Assembly: GCF_900103915.1 (NCBI RefSeq)
Contig: NZ_FNIG01000014.1
Span: 1-64,000, forward strand
Length of the DNA: 64,000 nucleotides
Reading direction: 5' to 3'
Source of the DNA: Tenuibacillus multivorans
GTDB lineage: Bacteria; Bacillota; Bacilli; Bacillales; Alkalibacillaceae
Part shown: positions 34,695 through 43,140 of the stretch, in pieces
Layout of the letters: the number at the start of each line of letters is the position of its first letter
Position numbering within the stretch: position 1 is the stretch's first letter
Made by a program: the position numbers and the translations under genes
The notes under the pieces: model-generated
What the model saw: only the letters and a program-made list of their open reading frames with translations
Database searches by the model: none
What the model was told of the DNA's origin: nothing

Positions 34695-35684
34695 ATGAGT
34701 AATGTAGGTTTAAGTACCAATGAAATAGCCTCCCTATGGACAGGCTATACCGAACATTCCTTATATGTTCAATTTCTTAAATATTTATTAGCTACAGTTG
34801 AGGATACCGAAGCTGAGGAATTATTACAGGACTCCCTTACATTATCGGAGCGGATGGTAGGTGAGATTGAACAAATCTTCATAAATGAAAATGTCCCGGT
34901 ACCCCATGGATTTACGGATAATGATGTTAATTTAAAAGCAGAAAAACTCTTTTTAGACGGATTTATGATTCCCTTTTTAGAACATACACTTATGGTTGGA
35001 ACGTTAGCTCACGGGACTGCTTTATTAACATCTATTAGAAAAGATATCCGCGACTTTTTCACCCAGTCTCTAGATGAATCAACAACCCTGTTCAATAAGA
35101 CTATGGATGTTGGACTAGAAAAAGGAATGATCGTACGCCCACCACAAATCACGGTGCAACCAGGTGTCGAATATGTCCAGTCAAAAAAGTATTTAAGCGC
35201 GTTTGGAAATCGTCCTTTATCAACCGTTGAACTAACCCATTTATTTGGAAACATCAAAACAAATACGATGGGGCAAATGCTTTGCATGGCCTTTTCCCAA
35301 ACGACAGATTCTGAAGAAGTCGGGGCATTTATGAACCGTGGTATGCAAATATCACAAAAACATGCTCAATTATTTGCTAAAGAAATCCGTCAATCAAATA
35401 TTGATGCTCCAATGGGATCTAATAGCTATGTCACAAACGCAACTAGTCGAGTATTTTCAGATAAGTTAATGATGCATTTCATGTCGATGCTAAGTTCAGC
35501 AGGACAAGGAAACTATTCAACGGCTTCAACTGCGAGTATGAAATACGATTTAACCTTAAATTATCAACGCTTATCTGTAGAAATTGCTCTTTACGCAAAA
35601 GACGGTGTAGATATCATGATTAAAAACGGCTGGTTGGAAGAACCACCTCAAGCACCAGACCGGAACACATTATCTAATAAATAA
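34695..35684 (+). CDS. DUF3231 family protein
   Basis: 329 residues, all-helical, made of two similar halves (about 1-165 and 166-329) each resembling a ferritin-like four-helix unit. Compare FLEHTLMVGTLAHGTALLTSIRKDIRDFF with MGQMLCMAFSQTT...GMQISQKHAQLFAKEIRQSN. It matches the DUF3231 family common in spore-formers; function unknown. The ATG at 34695 follows AAAGGTGG. An imperfect hairpin (CTAGGGTG...CACTCCTAG, about 34659-34678) lies just before the ribosome binding site. Confidence 0.8.
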   Translation: MSNVGLSTNEIASLWTGYTEHSLYVQFLKYLLATVEDTEAEELLQDSLTLSERMVGEIEQIFINENVPVPHGFTDNDVNLKAEKLFLDGFMIPFLEHTLMVGTLAHGTALLTSIRKDIRDFFTQSLDESTTLFNKTMDVGLEKGMIVRPPQITVQPGVEYVQSKKYLSAFGNRPLSTVELTHLFGNIKTNTMGQMLCMAFSQTTDSEEVGAFMNRGMQISQKHAQLFAKEIRQSNIDAPMGSNSYVTNATSRVFSDKLMMHFMSMLSSAGQGNYSTASTASMKYDLTLNYQRLSVEIALYAKDGVDIMIKNGWLEEPPQAPDRNTLSNK

Positions 35685-35696
35685 AGAGGCGGGAAC

Positions 35697-36152
35697 ATGA
35701 GAAATAAAAAACTTGAAGTTCTATTTTGGAGCATCGCTTTCCCAGGTTTTGGGCAAATAATCAATCATCAATTAATTAAGGGCATTTTGTTGATCATTTT
35801 AGAAGTGATTGTAAATTTGTACAGTAATTTTAACCAAGCTATTTTATACAGCTTTATTGGAGAGATTGACAAAGCCATTCATACCGTTGATTATCAATGG
35901 TTAATGTTTTACCCATGTATTTATTTTTTCGGCATTTGGGATGCTTATAGAAATGCAGAAGGAGAAAGTTCACCATATGAGTTTCTCCCTTTTGTTTTTT
36001 CAGCTTTTTTCGTTACAGTTGGGTTGATATATTCCTATAGAGTAGAATTATTTGGCTATATTCTTGGACCAATATGGCTTCCCATACTATCCGTTATTCC
36101 TGGGGTCGTGGTTGGTTTAATCATCAAAAAAATATTAAGATCCATTAATTAA
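35697..36152 (+). CDS. membrane protein of unknown function
   Basis: 151 residues with about four to five hydrophobic segments. AFPGFGQIINHQLIKGILLIILE near the N-terminus resembles the glycine motif of small TM2-like integral membrane proteins. It starts 12 bp after the DUF3231 gene and has its own AGAGGCGGG ribosome binding site, so the two are probably cotranscribed. No function is recognised. Confidence 0.72.
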   Translation: MRNKKLEVLFWSIAFPGFGQIINHQLIKGILLIILEVIVNLYSNFNQAILYSFIGEIDKAIHTVDYQWLMFYPCIYFFGIWDAYRNAEGESSPYEFLPFVFSAFFVTVGLIYSYRVELFGYILGPIWLPILSVIPGVVVGLIIKKILRSIN

Positions 36153-36195
36153 AAGAGGGGCTCATCTTACATAAAAACCCCCTCTTTCTTTATTT
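36152..36195 (+). terminator. terminator after the membrane protein gene
   Basis: AAAGAGGGG, an 18-nt loop, CCCCTCTTT, then CTTTATTTT. Confidence 0.75.
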
Positions 36196-36250
36196 TTTAA
36201 TACATAATGTAGTAACCTGTTAATAACATATAATGACAGGGGGATAGGGA

Positions 36251-36418
36251 ATGGAGTTATTCGGGAGAGGTTGTCTGTATTCCTTAATTTTTGTTGGGGT
36301 TATGTTCGTATTAGCTATTATGGCTGGTGGGCATATTACAATCCCATGGTTTATCTTTTTACCGATCATCGCATTTATATGGTATTTAGCTTATAAAAAA
36401 ACAAATGAAAAAGATTAG
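36251..36418 (+). CDS. 55-residue membrane protein
   Basis: A short ORF starting MELFGRGCLYSLIF and ending AYKKTNEKD. It has two hydrophobic helices (about 8-27 and 31-50) joined by a short HITIP turn, and a charged C-terminus. AGGGGG lies 7-12 nt upstream of the ATG and a hairpin terminator follows the stop by 1 bp, so it has the signs of a real transcription unit. Function unknown; it could be a small regulatory peptide or a membrane stress protein. Confidence 0.65.
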   Translation: MELFGRGCLYSLIFVGVMFVLAIMAGGHITIPWFIFLPIIAFIWYLAYKKTNEKD

Positions 36419-36442
36419 AGGAAGCTGTAAACGGCTTCCTTT
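36419..36442 (+). terminator. terminator of the 55-residue ORF
   Basis: AGGAAGC-TGTAAACG-GCTTCCT followed by TT; it overlaps the stop codon of the convergent SRAP gene. Confidence 0.7.
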
Positions 36443-37103
36443 AAATGAGTGATGCAATACAATGTTCATCATCATAACGCGGGTTGTTCACATGTGAGCT
36501 AATTTCATAAGCTGTCATGTCATCATCAGGCAATTGTAAAATAAAATCCTTCATGTCACTTGCCTTCTTAATATCTCGGGCAAGCCATGCTTCTTCGGCA
36601 TCCTTTGGTAAAATAACAGGCATGCGATTGTGAATCGATGACATAAATTCATTGGCTTCCTTTGTTAAAATCGTACAAGTGACACGTTCCTCATCACCTT
36701 GCTTCCAGCGATCCCAAAGTCCGGCAAAAGCAAAAAGCTTACGCCCCTCAAGAGATATACGCATCGGTTGCTTACCGTCTTTTCCTTTTTTCCATTCATA
36801 AAAACTATCAGCTACAATTAAGCAACGTCGACGTTCCATTAGTCGCTTAAAGCTTGGTTTTTGATCAGCCGTTTCAACCCGAGCGTTGATCATTTTACTA
36901 CCGATGGCTGGATCCTTCGACCACGATGGCACTAATCCCCACTTCATCGTTCCCGCGCGATTTTGTTCACCATCATGAATAACGACAAATACATCCTGAG
37001 TAGGCGCAATATTATAACGAATTGGAAAGTCCAAGGGTTCACTTAAGTCAAATTCCTGCATAACTTCATCTGGATTAGCTATAAATGTAAATCGACCACA
37101 CAT
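36441..37103 (-). CDS. SRAP (HMCES/YedK) abasic-site shielding protein
   Basis: 220 residues. Begins MCGRF, so the catalytic Cys2 is exposed after Met removal and can form the thiazolidine crosslink to abasic sites in single-stranded DNA. Other family residues are seen: NARVET, the glutamate in DSFYEWKK, and the histidine in SSIHNRMPVIL. Lies 5 bp downstream of plsC, so probably cotranscribed with it. Confidence 0.92.
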   Translation of the reverse strand: MCGRFTFIANPDEVMQEFDLSEPLDFPIRYNIAPTQDVFVVIHDGEQNRAGTMKWGLVPSWSKDPAIGSKMINARVETADQKPSFKRLMERRRCLIVADSFYEWKKGKDGKQPMRISLEGRKLFAFAGLWDRWKQGDEERVTCTILTKEANEFMSSIHNRMPVILPKDAEEAWLARDIKKASDMKDFILQLPDDDMTAYEISSHVNNPRYDDEHCIASLI

Positions 37104-37108
37104 ATTAT

Positions 37109-37837
37109 CTACCTCACTTTCACATCATCCAAAGCTTCTTGAATACGTCGTTGTGTTTCCTCTGCTAATTCATCTAAACTCATTTGTTCCACCTCATCAA
37201 CTGAGATCGGATCACAAATCGTCATATAAACGGTGGCTTTTTTAATACGGTTATGATTATCTTCCAATATTTTATGCGTTCCATCGATCATAACAGGTAA
37301 AACGGGAACCTTTGCTTTTCTGGCTAAATTAAAGCTTCCACTTTGAAACGATAGCATCTCACGACCTAATGAACGTGTTCCCTCTGGAAAAATAGCAATT
37401 GGATGACCACCCTCTAACAATTGTATACCATTCTTAAAGGTTTTAACCGATTGTCGTCGGTCTTCCCGGTCTAAAAACAAGCAATCCATGACCTTCATCC
37501 ACGGCCGTACAATAGGAATCTTACTGACCTCAATTTTTGATATAAAACCAAATGGATCTTTAAAATAGCCTAAATAGGCAAATATATCATAATAGGATTG
37601 GTGATTTCCGACGATTAAATAAGGTCCATCAGGGATATTCGCCTCACCTTTAATTATCATTTTCGAACCGGATTGTTTAAAAAATTGTCTTCCAAACCGC
37701 TTTGGAATGCGATGAACTTTTTGATTATATTCTTTTCTTGTTAGCTGTGTAGATTCTAATTTTCGGGCTTTCTTTAAAAAAGGTACTGTGTAAAGGACAT
37801 AAATGACACCGTAAATCAAACTCCATATCGTACGCAT
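37109..37837 (-). CDS. plsC: 1-acyl-sn-glycerol-3-phosphate acyltransferase
   Basis: 242 residues. Membrane-anchored by an N-terminal helix. Acyltransferase motifs NHQSYYD (HX4D), LFLDRED, FPEGTRS and VPVLPVMIDGT are present in order. It forms phosphatidic acid. The start is placed at the ATG 37837 just after AGGATT; GTG at 37855 gives six more residues and cannot be excluded. Confidence 0.9.
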   Translation of the reverse strand: MRTIWSLIYGVIYVLYTVPFLKKARKLESTQLTRKEYNQKVHRIPKRFGRQFFKQSGSKMIIKGEANIPDGPYLIVGNHQSYYDIFAYLGYFKDPFGFISKIEVSKIPIVRPWMKVMDCLFLDREDRRQSVKTFKNGIQLLEGGHPIAIFPEGTRSLGREMLSFQSGSFNLARKAKVPVLPVMIDGTHKILEDNHNRIKKATVYMTICDPISVDEVEQMSLDELAEETQRRIQEALDDVKVR

Positions 37838-37979
37838 AATCCTACGCTCCCTCACTATCTTTCTACGACTATTTTACTAAAAATATATCGAAAATAGTAG
37901 GATTCACTCTTTGTTTGTCTTGAAATATTTTGAAATATGTTAGAATGATTTTAACAATATTAAAGGGAAGGGTTATGGC

Positions 37980-38810
37980 ATGTATAAAGACTATTTAGAA
38001 CAAGCTAAAGTTATCATTTTTGACCTTGATGGTACATTGTATGAAGGAACCGATCACTTTAAACTACATGTTGAGAATTTAAAAGCAAAGCTCGATCAAG
38101 AGAAAAAACAAGCTTTTCAAGACATTTATGATCAAATATTATCTGGGAATCATCCTGTTCAGATTGGCAAGATTTATGATGGTTTACGAGACATCGTATG
38201 GGGATGGAATCCTTTTACTGAAGCGTTAACAGAAGCTTGTAATTGGGAACATGAACGCGTTCATGTTGATGGCGCTCCATCACATATCGCAGCCCATGAA
38301 TTTGATTTCAAAAACTGGGTACCAATTGGAGACGGTTGGTGGCCACCATATGCGATTGCAAGACATTTTGGATTATCTATTGATGCTATTCAAGAATCAT
38401 ATAACCGTACAAAAGAACAAATGGCCCAGCTCGGCGGCTATTTAAACCAAACGCCAGGGTTAAAAGAATACTTAAGCGAGTTAAAAAACGATAAACATCT
38501 AATCGTTTGTACAAACAGTGATGGCGATGATGCGAAACGCTTGTTGCAGTTTTTAGAGATTGAGGAAAACTTCGACGAGTTAATTCCAGCAGCGATGAAG
38601 CCAGTCAATACGAAGAAGCATTTTAATTATGTTTTACAAAAATATGACGTTGAACCGAATCAAACTGTATCTGTCGGTGACAACTTCATGAACGAAGTTG
38701 CGCCTGCCTTACAACTAGGAATGAAAGCTGTATGGTTAACAGATGCGGCTGAAAAACCTGTCGATGATGATCAATTTGTATTAACAGATACGCTAGCTCA
38801 ATCATTTTAA
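37980..38810 (+). CDS. HAD-superfamily hydrolase
   Basis: 276 residues. HAD motif I IIFDLDGTLYEG (about 12-23), motif II VCTNSDGDD, motif III lysine in PAAMKPVNTKKHF and motif IV VSVGDNFMNEV are present, with a large inserted cap (about 40-150). Likely a phosphatase of unknown substrate. AAGGGAAGGG upstream of the ATG. Own terminator. Confidence 0.86.
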   Translation: MYKDYLEQAKVIIFDLDGTLYEGTDHFKLHVENLKAKLDQEKKQAFQDIYDQILSGNHPVQIGKIYDGLRDIVWGWNPFTEALTEACNWEHERVHVDGAPSHIAAHEFDFKNWVPIGDGWWPPYAIARHFGLSIDAIQESYNRTKEQMAQLGGYLNQTPGLKEYLSELKNDKHLIVCTNSDGDDAKRLLQFLEIEENFDELIPAAMKPVNTKKHFNYVLQKYDVEPNQTVSVGDNFMNEVAPALQLGMKAVWLTDAAEKPVDDDQFVLTDTLAQSF

Positions 38811-38870
38811 GAAAACCCGATTCACATATTTGAGCTTGCTGAAAATTATTCGTAAGAAATTATAAGAGTA

Positions 38871-38899
38871 AAGGACTCGCTGAGCACGAGTCCTTTTTT
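38871..38899 (+). terminator. terminator of the HAD gene
   Basis: AAGGACTCG-CTGAGCA-CGAGTCCTT followed by TTTT. Confidence 0.92.
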
Positions 38900-38946
38900 A
38901 ACCGCAAAAATTGCCGACAAACAAAAACTTTCTCATAGAACGTGAG

Positions 38947-39040
38947 TGTTCAAGTTTGTTTAGTTTTTGTCCAAGTATTCCGTCTAAGTGTCCAAGTTGA
39001 TAATCTTTTTGTTCAAGTTCCTTTAATAATTGTCCAAGTT
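38947..39040. repeat. phased 21-bp degenerate tandem repeat, array B
   Basis: The 10-bp core TGTYCAAGTT (one copy ends in A) starts at 38947, 38968, 38989, 39010 and 39031: five copies at exactly 21-bp intervals with unrelated 11-bp linkers. It lies in the 310-bp space between the convergent HAD and YkgJ-like genes, 48 bp after the HAD terminator. The rest of the gap (39041-39120) is AT-rich without recognisable elements. Confidence 0.92.
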
Positions 39041-39120
39041 AAAATTTCTCACACTATTAAAAAATAACTTAACTAAAGGTTAGACAAAACCAAAAGCTCT
39101 CATCCAAGGTTCGTAATTTC

Positions 39121-39846
39121 TTATTGTTCCACCCATTCCTTCAAAAATACTGGTAAATAATCATGCTGATATATATCTGTTGGATAATCTAAAAATTCTG
39201 GATGTTCATCTTCAAACATGACCTGTGCAGCCGCGTTTAATGCACCCATATAATCCTCATACAAAAATTCAAAGCTCACGGCCTCTTCAGGTAAATATTT
39301 TTCTTCACAATATTTTGGATTTGTATAATTCACGTAGGTCCGACACGGTAAAGGTCTAACGTCATAGGCCATACATGTATTCGTTTCAGTGTTTAATAAT
39401 GGGCATGGAAGCTGTTTTTTCATATAATCGTACTTAATATCATGCTCTTGGAAATCAAGTGATGTTGCTTCTTTAACTAAACCTTCATATTTAGAATAAT
39501 AGTCACGCAGATGACGTTTTATCGCTTGACGTCTTTCTTCGGGCATGGACTCTATAGATGCGATGATCATTTTCGCCTCTAATTTAGAAACGATAATTGG
39601 AAAATAACAACAGAATGCACAGCCCATCTGACAACTGGGCGCCATCCCCATATGTGCATCCATTTCATTCATCTTTTGTGACACTTCTTGAAGAAGCGTT
39701 TGGTAAATCTTCATCATTTTTAGTTTGGCCGGTTTTGCTTGGTCAAGTTCATCTTCAGCTAAGTCATAGAATGAATCTTCATTCAATTCAAAAGCCTTTA
39801 AGCTTTCCAAACGTTCCTTAACCTCTTCTATCGTACGATTTTCCAT
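39121..39846 (-). CDS. YkgJ family zinc/iron-chelating cysteine cluster protein
   Basis: 241 residues. Cysteine pattern CQMGCAFCCYFP in the middle and CPLLNTETNTCMAYDVRPLPCRTY further on, typical of the YkgJ family, which is predicted to bind a metal or Fe-S cluster. The N-terminal ~60 residues are helical. Function unknown. ATG at 39846 after AAGGGG. Confidence 0.85.
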   Translation of the reverse strand: MENRTIEEVKERLESLKAFELNEDSFYDLAEDELDQAKPAKLKMMKIYQTLLQEVSQKMNEMDAHMGMAPSCQMGCAFCCYFPIIVSKLEAKMIIASIESMPEERRQAIKRHLRDYYSKYEGLVKEATSLDFQEHDIKYDYMKKQLPCPLLNTETNTCMAYDVRPLPCRTYVNYTNPKYCEEKYLPEEAVSFEFLYEDYMGALNAAAQVMFEDEHPEFLDYPTDIYQHDYLPVFLKEWVEQ

Positions 39847-40007
39847 TATATACAACCCCTTAAAATCCTTCTGTTATCATATCACAAGATAAATCGCAAA
39901 TATATGTTAAAAACTTCAAGGGGTTATCTCTTTAATCTTATAAATATAGATGATACAATGGCTTCTGCACAACTTGTGATGACATTCGGAAGAAAGAGGT
40001 GTTATAG

Positions 40008-40139
40008 ATGTACGTAGGTTCTAAAGGATGGTACGTCAGTGAACTTAAAAAATTAGGTGTAAGTTATCATGAAGGGCGTAAAATTGAAAAATATGACGCC
40101 TCAACACTTGCAAACTTACTAGAAAGCAAGAAAAATTAA
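40008..40139 (+). CDS. YflJ family small protein (DUF2639)
   Basis: 43 residues, highly charged, starting MYVGSKGWYVSELKKLGV. The GSKGWYV...LKKLG block is the signature of the YflJ/DUF2639 family of Bacillaceae. AAAGAGGTG lies 8 nt before the ATG and a strong terminator follows. An extended -10-like TGATACAAT lies about 50 bp upstream. Function unknown. Confidence 0.8.
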   Translation: MYVGSKGWYVSELKKLGVSYHEGRKIEKYDASTLANLLESKKN

Positions 40140-40148
40140 CCACATTTA

Positions 40149-40179
40149 TTACAGAGGCATTTCCCTCTGTAATTTTTTT
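40149..40179 (+). terminator. terminator of the YflJ-like gene
   Basis: TTACAGAGG-CATTTC-CCTCTGTAA followed by seven Ts. Confidence 0.93.
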
Positions 40180-40265
40180 GTTAAATTTTCTTAACGTCAT
40201 TCGACATCATTCCGTGTTAGAATAGTTAAGTATAGATAATATGACGAGAGATGGAGGCATCTTTA

Positions 40266-41273
40266 ATGTTTGCGAATGCAGAGATTGGAATCGATTTAGG
40301 GACTGCCAACCTATTGATATATAGTAAAAGCAAAGGCGTTGTTTTCAATGAACCATCAGTTGTAGCAATTGATACACATTCACGTAAAGTCTTAGCTGTT
40401 GGTAATGAAGCTAAACAAATGATTGGTAAAACGCCAGCGAATATTACATCAATTCGGCCGTTAAAAGACGGTGTGATTGCGGACTATGAAGTCACATCAC
40501 AAATGTTAAGTGTCATGTTGAAAAAGGTTAGTAAACGTCTAGGAATGTCTATGCGTAAACCTAATGTGATTGTTTGCGCACCAACAGGATCAACTTCTGT
40601 CGAAAGACGTGCTATTGATAATGCGATTAAAGAATATGGAGCTAAACAAGTGCACATCATTGAAGAACCTGTAGCTGCTGCAGTTGGTGCTGGTCTTCCA
40701 GTGGACGAGCCAATATCAAACGTTGTCGTTGATATCGGTGGCGGAACAAGTGAAGTAGCGATTATTTCTTTTGGTGGTGTTGTTTCGGCTAATTCCATCC
40801 GAACGGGTGGAGACCTTATGGATTTATCCATCATTCAACATGTGCGTAAACATTACAATGTCTTAATTGGTGAACGAACAGCCGAGAACATTAAAATGGA
40901 GATTGGTCATGCGTTAATCGATCATGATCCATTAACGATGGAAATTCGTGGTCGAGACCTAGTGACAGGCTTACCAAAAACGATTACCTTAAATTCATCT
41001 GAAATTCAGGATGCTTTAAGAGAACCGTTAGAATCCATTTTAGAAGCTGTTAGATCCACGTTAGAAAACTGTCCACCGGAGCTGAGTGGTGATATTGTTG
41101 ATCATGGTATCATGCTTACAGGCGGCGGTGCTTTATTAAAAGGCATGAAAGAATGGTTATCACAAGAAATTGATGTCCCTGTTCATGTCGCAGAAAACCC
41201 ATTAGAATGCGTTGCGATTGGTACAGGTAAGTCCCTACACCTAATTCATAAATTACAAAAAGCAGCAAAATAA
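40266..41273 (+). CDS. mreBH: rod-shape actin homologue MreBH
   Basis: 335 residues. MreB-family actin ATPase: phosphate-1 [14 protein letters not shown], phosphate-2 [15 protein letters not shown], and adenosine motif [12 protein letters not shown]. Sequence blocks [36 protein letters not shown] and [13 protein letters not shown] match MreBH more than MreB or Mbl, and it stands alone rather than in the mre-min cluster. It guides cell-wall synthesis on the inner membrane face. ATG at 40266 after ATGGAGG. No clear sigma-I promoter was seen. Confidence 0.9.
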   Translation: MFANAEIGIDLGTANLLIYSKSKGVVFNEPSVVAIDTHSRKVLAVGNEAKQMIGKTPANITSIRPLKDGVIADYEVTSQMLSVMLKKVSKRLGMSMRKPNVIVCAPTGSTSVERRAIDNAIKEYGAKQVHIIEEPVAAAVGAGLPVDEPISNVVVDIGGGTSEVAIISFGGVVSANSIRTGGDLMDLSIIQHVRKHYNVLIGERTAENIKMEIGHALIDHDPLTMEIRGRDLVTGLPKTITLNSSEIQDALREPLESILEAVRSTLENCPPELSGDIVDHGIMLTGGGALLKGMKEWLSQEIDVPVHVAENPLECVAIGTGKSLHLIHKLQKAAK

Positions 41274-41278
41274 CTAAA

Positions 41279-41308
41279 AACCTCTAGCACTCACGCTAGA
41301 GGTTTTTT
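41279..41308 (+). terminator. terminator of mreBH
   Basis: AACCTCTAGC-ACTCAC-GCTAGAGGTT followed by TTTT. Confidence 0.93.
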
Positions 41309-41329
41309 CGTTACTAAATGGTTATTGTT

Positions 41330-41506
41330 AAACAGCGTATTTTGCTTTTCTATCAGTGTATTTTAGAATTATACAGGTGTATTTCGAAGTTTTATCGGAG
41401 TGATAGTTAAATCTATCGGTATATTTTTAATTGCTATCAGTGTTTTCCGGAATTTTATCAGTTTCATTTGCTTCTTTTTCGGTATATTTTGATTTGTCCA
41501 AGTATT
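41330..41506. repeat. phased 21-bp degenerate tandem repeat, array C
   Basis: The core TATCRGTGTATTTT (degenerate) is anchored by a G at 41335, 41356, 41377, 41398, 41419, 41440, 41461 and 41482: eight units exactly 21 bp apart. A further unit near 41493-41506 reads TTTGTCCAAGTATT, identical to a 14-mer of array B (38966-38979). The array lies after the mreBH terminator and runs into the last 20 codons of the convergent DMT gene. Confidence 0.9.
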
Positions 41507-42416
41507 TATAATCTCGTTTAGCGCCTTTTTTGATTGCCTTAAGATTAACATTAACTAAAATAACTCCAATAATAACGAGTAAACCACCAAATATCTGTGA
41601 GAACACAACTTTTTCGCCTAAAAAGATTATAGCACCTATCGTTGTAAATACAGGTAATAAATTTAAAAACACGCTAGATAATGATGGTCCAAGATCCGAA
41701 ACGGCCTGATTCCATAGAATTAGAGCAATAACAGATGGGAAAATCCCCAAATACAACATACCAGTCATGTTAGAAGGCTCAACAATCTGCTCTGGGAAAC
41801 CGACTACAAGCCATTCAATCATCATAGCCGGAAAGGTAAAGATGGAACCAAGTCCGATCATCACAAGCGTCCCACCTAATACAGGGAACTTATGATTATG
41901 TTGCTTCACGATAATGGTATAAAATGACCAAACAATCATAGCTAAAAGCATCGTTAAATCACCTGGGTTAAAATCCAATTGAATTAACGCATCGATTGAA
42001 CCCCGTGTTAAGACCCATAAAGCACCAGTAAACGAAATAATCGTACCGATGATATGTCTCATATGTATAGATTCTTTTAAAATAAAATAAGATAAAATCA
42101 TTGCAAAGGCTGGCGTCGTAGCTTCCACAATTCCTGCATTGGTCGAAGTCGTGAAGTTTAAGGATAAATACACTAACACATTAAATGTCGTAATGCCTGT
42201 AAGCGCAATGCCTACCAATGGTTTCCAATTTTCTCGCAAAATTGAATGATAAGCACGGAATTGCTTAATTCCGAATGGTAAAATGACTAAAAAAGCAATT
42301 AAGGTTCTAAAAAAGACAATTGTAATGGGTGGTAGTTCATTAATGGCTTTTCCGACTAAAAGATTACCGGAGAAAATAATTACTGTGACGATTAGAAAAA
42401 TATAAGACCGAATCAT
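41427..42416 (-). CDS. EamA/DMT family transporter
   Basis: 329 residues. Ten membrane segments in two EamA repeats (about 1-140 and 150-295): IFSGNLLVGKAINELPPITIVFFRTLIAFLVILPFG and the second-half YLGIFPSVIALILWNQAVSDLGPSLSSVFLNLLPVFTTIGAIIFLGE. Probably a metabolite exporter; substrate unknown. The hydrophilic C-terminal tail (KYTEKEANETDKIPENTDSN) is encoded by repeat array C and is probably not part of the ancestral protein. Confidence 0.88.
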   Translation of the reverse strand: MIRSYIFLIVTVIIFSGNLLVGKAINELPPITIVFFRTLIAFLVILPFGIKQFRAYHSILRENWKPLVGIALTGITTFNVLVYLSLNFTTSTNAGIVEATTPAFAMILSYFILKESIHMRHIIGTIISFTGALWVLTRGSIDALIQLDFNPGDLTMLLAMIVWSFYTIIVKQHNHKFPVLGGTLVMIGLGSIFTFPAMMIEWLVVGFPEQIVEPSNMTGMLYLGIFPSVIALILWNQAVSDLGPSLSSVFLNLLPVFTTIGAIIFLGEKVVFSQIFGGLLVIIGVILVNVNLKAIKKGAKRDYKYLDKSKYTEKEANETDKIPENTDSN

Positions 42417-42476
42417 GTCATCACCGCCTCAATTACCCATCATACTACTTTCCAATTATTAATCAATAAGTTAGAT

Positions 42477-42507
42477 TAAAAAAAGCGGCCCATATTATAG
42501 AGCCGCT
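42477..42507 (-). terminator. terminator of the thi operon
   Basis: Minus strand: AGCGGC, a 12-nt loop, GCCGCT followed by a run of Ts (42484-42477). It overlaps the thiE stop codon. Confidence 0.85.
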
Positions 42508-43120
42508 ATAAACTTTGAACCGTTTTCGATATATCGTTTGATCTCGTAATAGCAGAAATGACGGAGACACCATCTGCACCAGCTTCAATGACCTCTTGTG
42601 CATTTTCGGGAGTAATACCACCGATTCCGACAATTGGCGTATTGGGGAGTTCTTCTCTTAACCGCTTAATCCATGCTGTACCAACTGGAACTTTCGCATC
42701 TTCCTTCGTTGACGTTCCAAAAATGGGCCCTGCACCAACATAGTCCACTTGGTCTATCGGACTTCGTTCAAATTCACGCATGTTTGATACCGATAGTCCA
42801 ATTATTTTATCGGGATAACGTTCTCTTAAGGCTTCTGCTTTTTCATCATCCTGCCCGACATGAATACCATCGGCCCCCAAGATCTCCACTAACTCTGCAT
42901 CATCATTAATGATAAAAGGAATATCATATGTCAGGCAAACATCTCGTAATTGTCGACCCAAATTCACTTTAGCCTGACCCTTCAAAGCATACGAACCCTT
43001 TTCACGAAATTGAAATATCGTTACTCCCGCTTCTATTGCTTCTTTCAATATTTCAACGGGTTCACGTTCACAATTTTGACTTCCCATAATAAAATACTTT
43101 CTTAATAATGCTCGATCCAT
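42506..43120 (-). CDS. thiE: thiamine-phosphate synthase
   Basis: 204 residues. Condenses HMP pyrophosphate with thiazole phosphate. TIM barrel with FQFREKGS, FIINDDAELVEILGADGIHVGQDD, GLSVSN, YVGAGPIFGTSTK and VGIGGITPENAQEV. ATG at 43120 after AAGAAGGTG; a GTG three codons upstream lies inside that site. Last gene of the tenA-thiD-thiE operon. Confidence 0.94.
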   Translation of the reverse strand: MDRALLRKYFIMGSQNCEREPVEILKEAIEAGVTIFQFREKGSYALKGQAKVNLGRQLRDVCLTYDIPFIINDDAELVEILGADGIHVGQDDEKAEALRERYPDKIIGLSVSNMREFERSPIDQVDYVGAGPIFGTSTKEDAKVPVGTAWIKRLREELPNTPIVGIGGITPENAQEVIEAGADGVSVISAITRSNDISKTVQSL

Positions 43121-43140
43121 CTGTGTCACCTTCTTACCTA

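Noticed and set aside
29471-41506. Period-21 arrays as CRISPR arrays
   Set aside because: Repeat cores are only 6-14 bp and degenerate, spacers are 7-15 bp, and no cas genes are near; the 21-bp unit is far too short for CRISPR.
41369-41551. 60-codon minus-strand ORF over array C
   Set aside because: It overlaps the DMT transporter gene in another frame and is explained by the 21-bp period.
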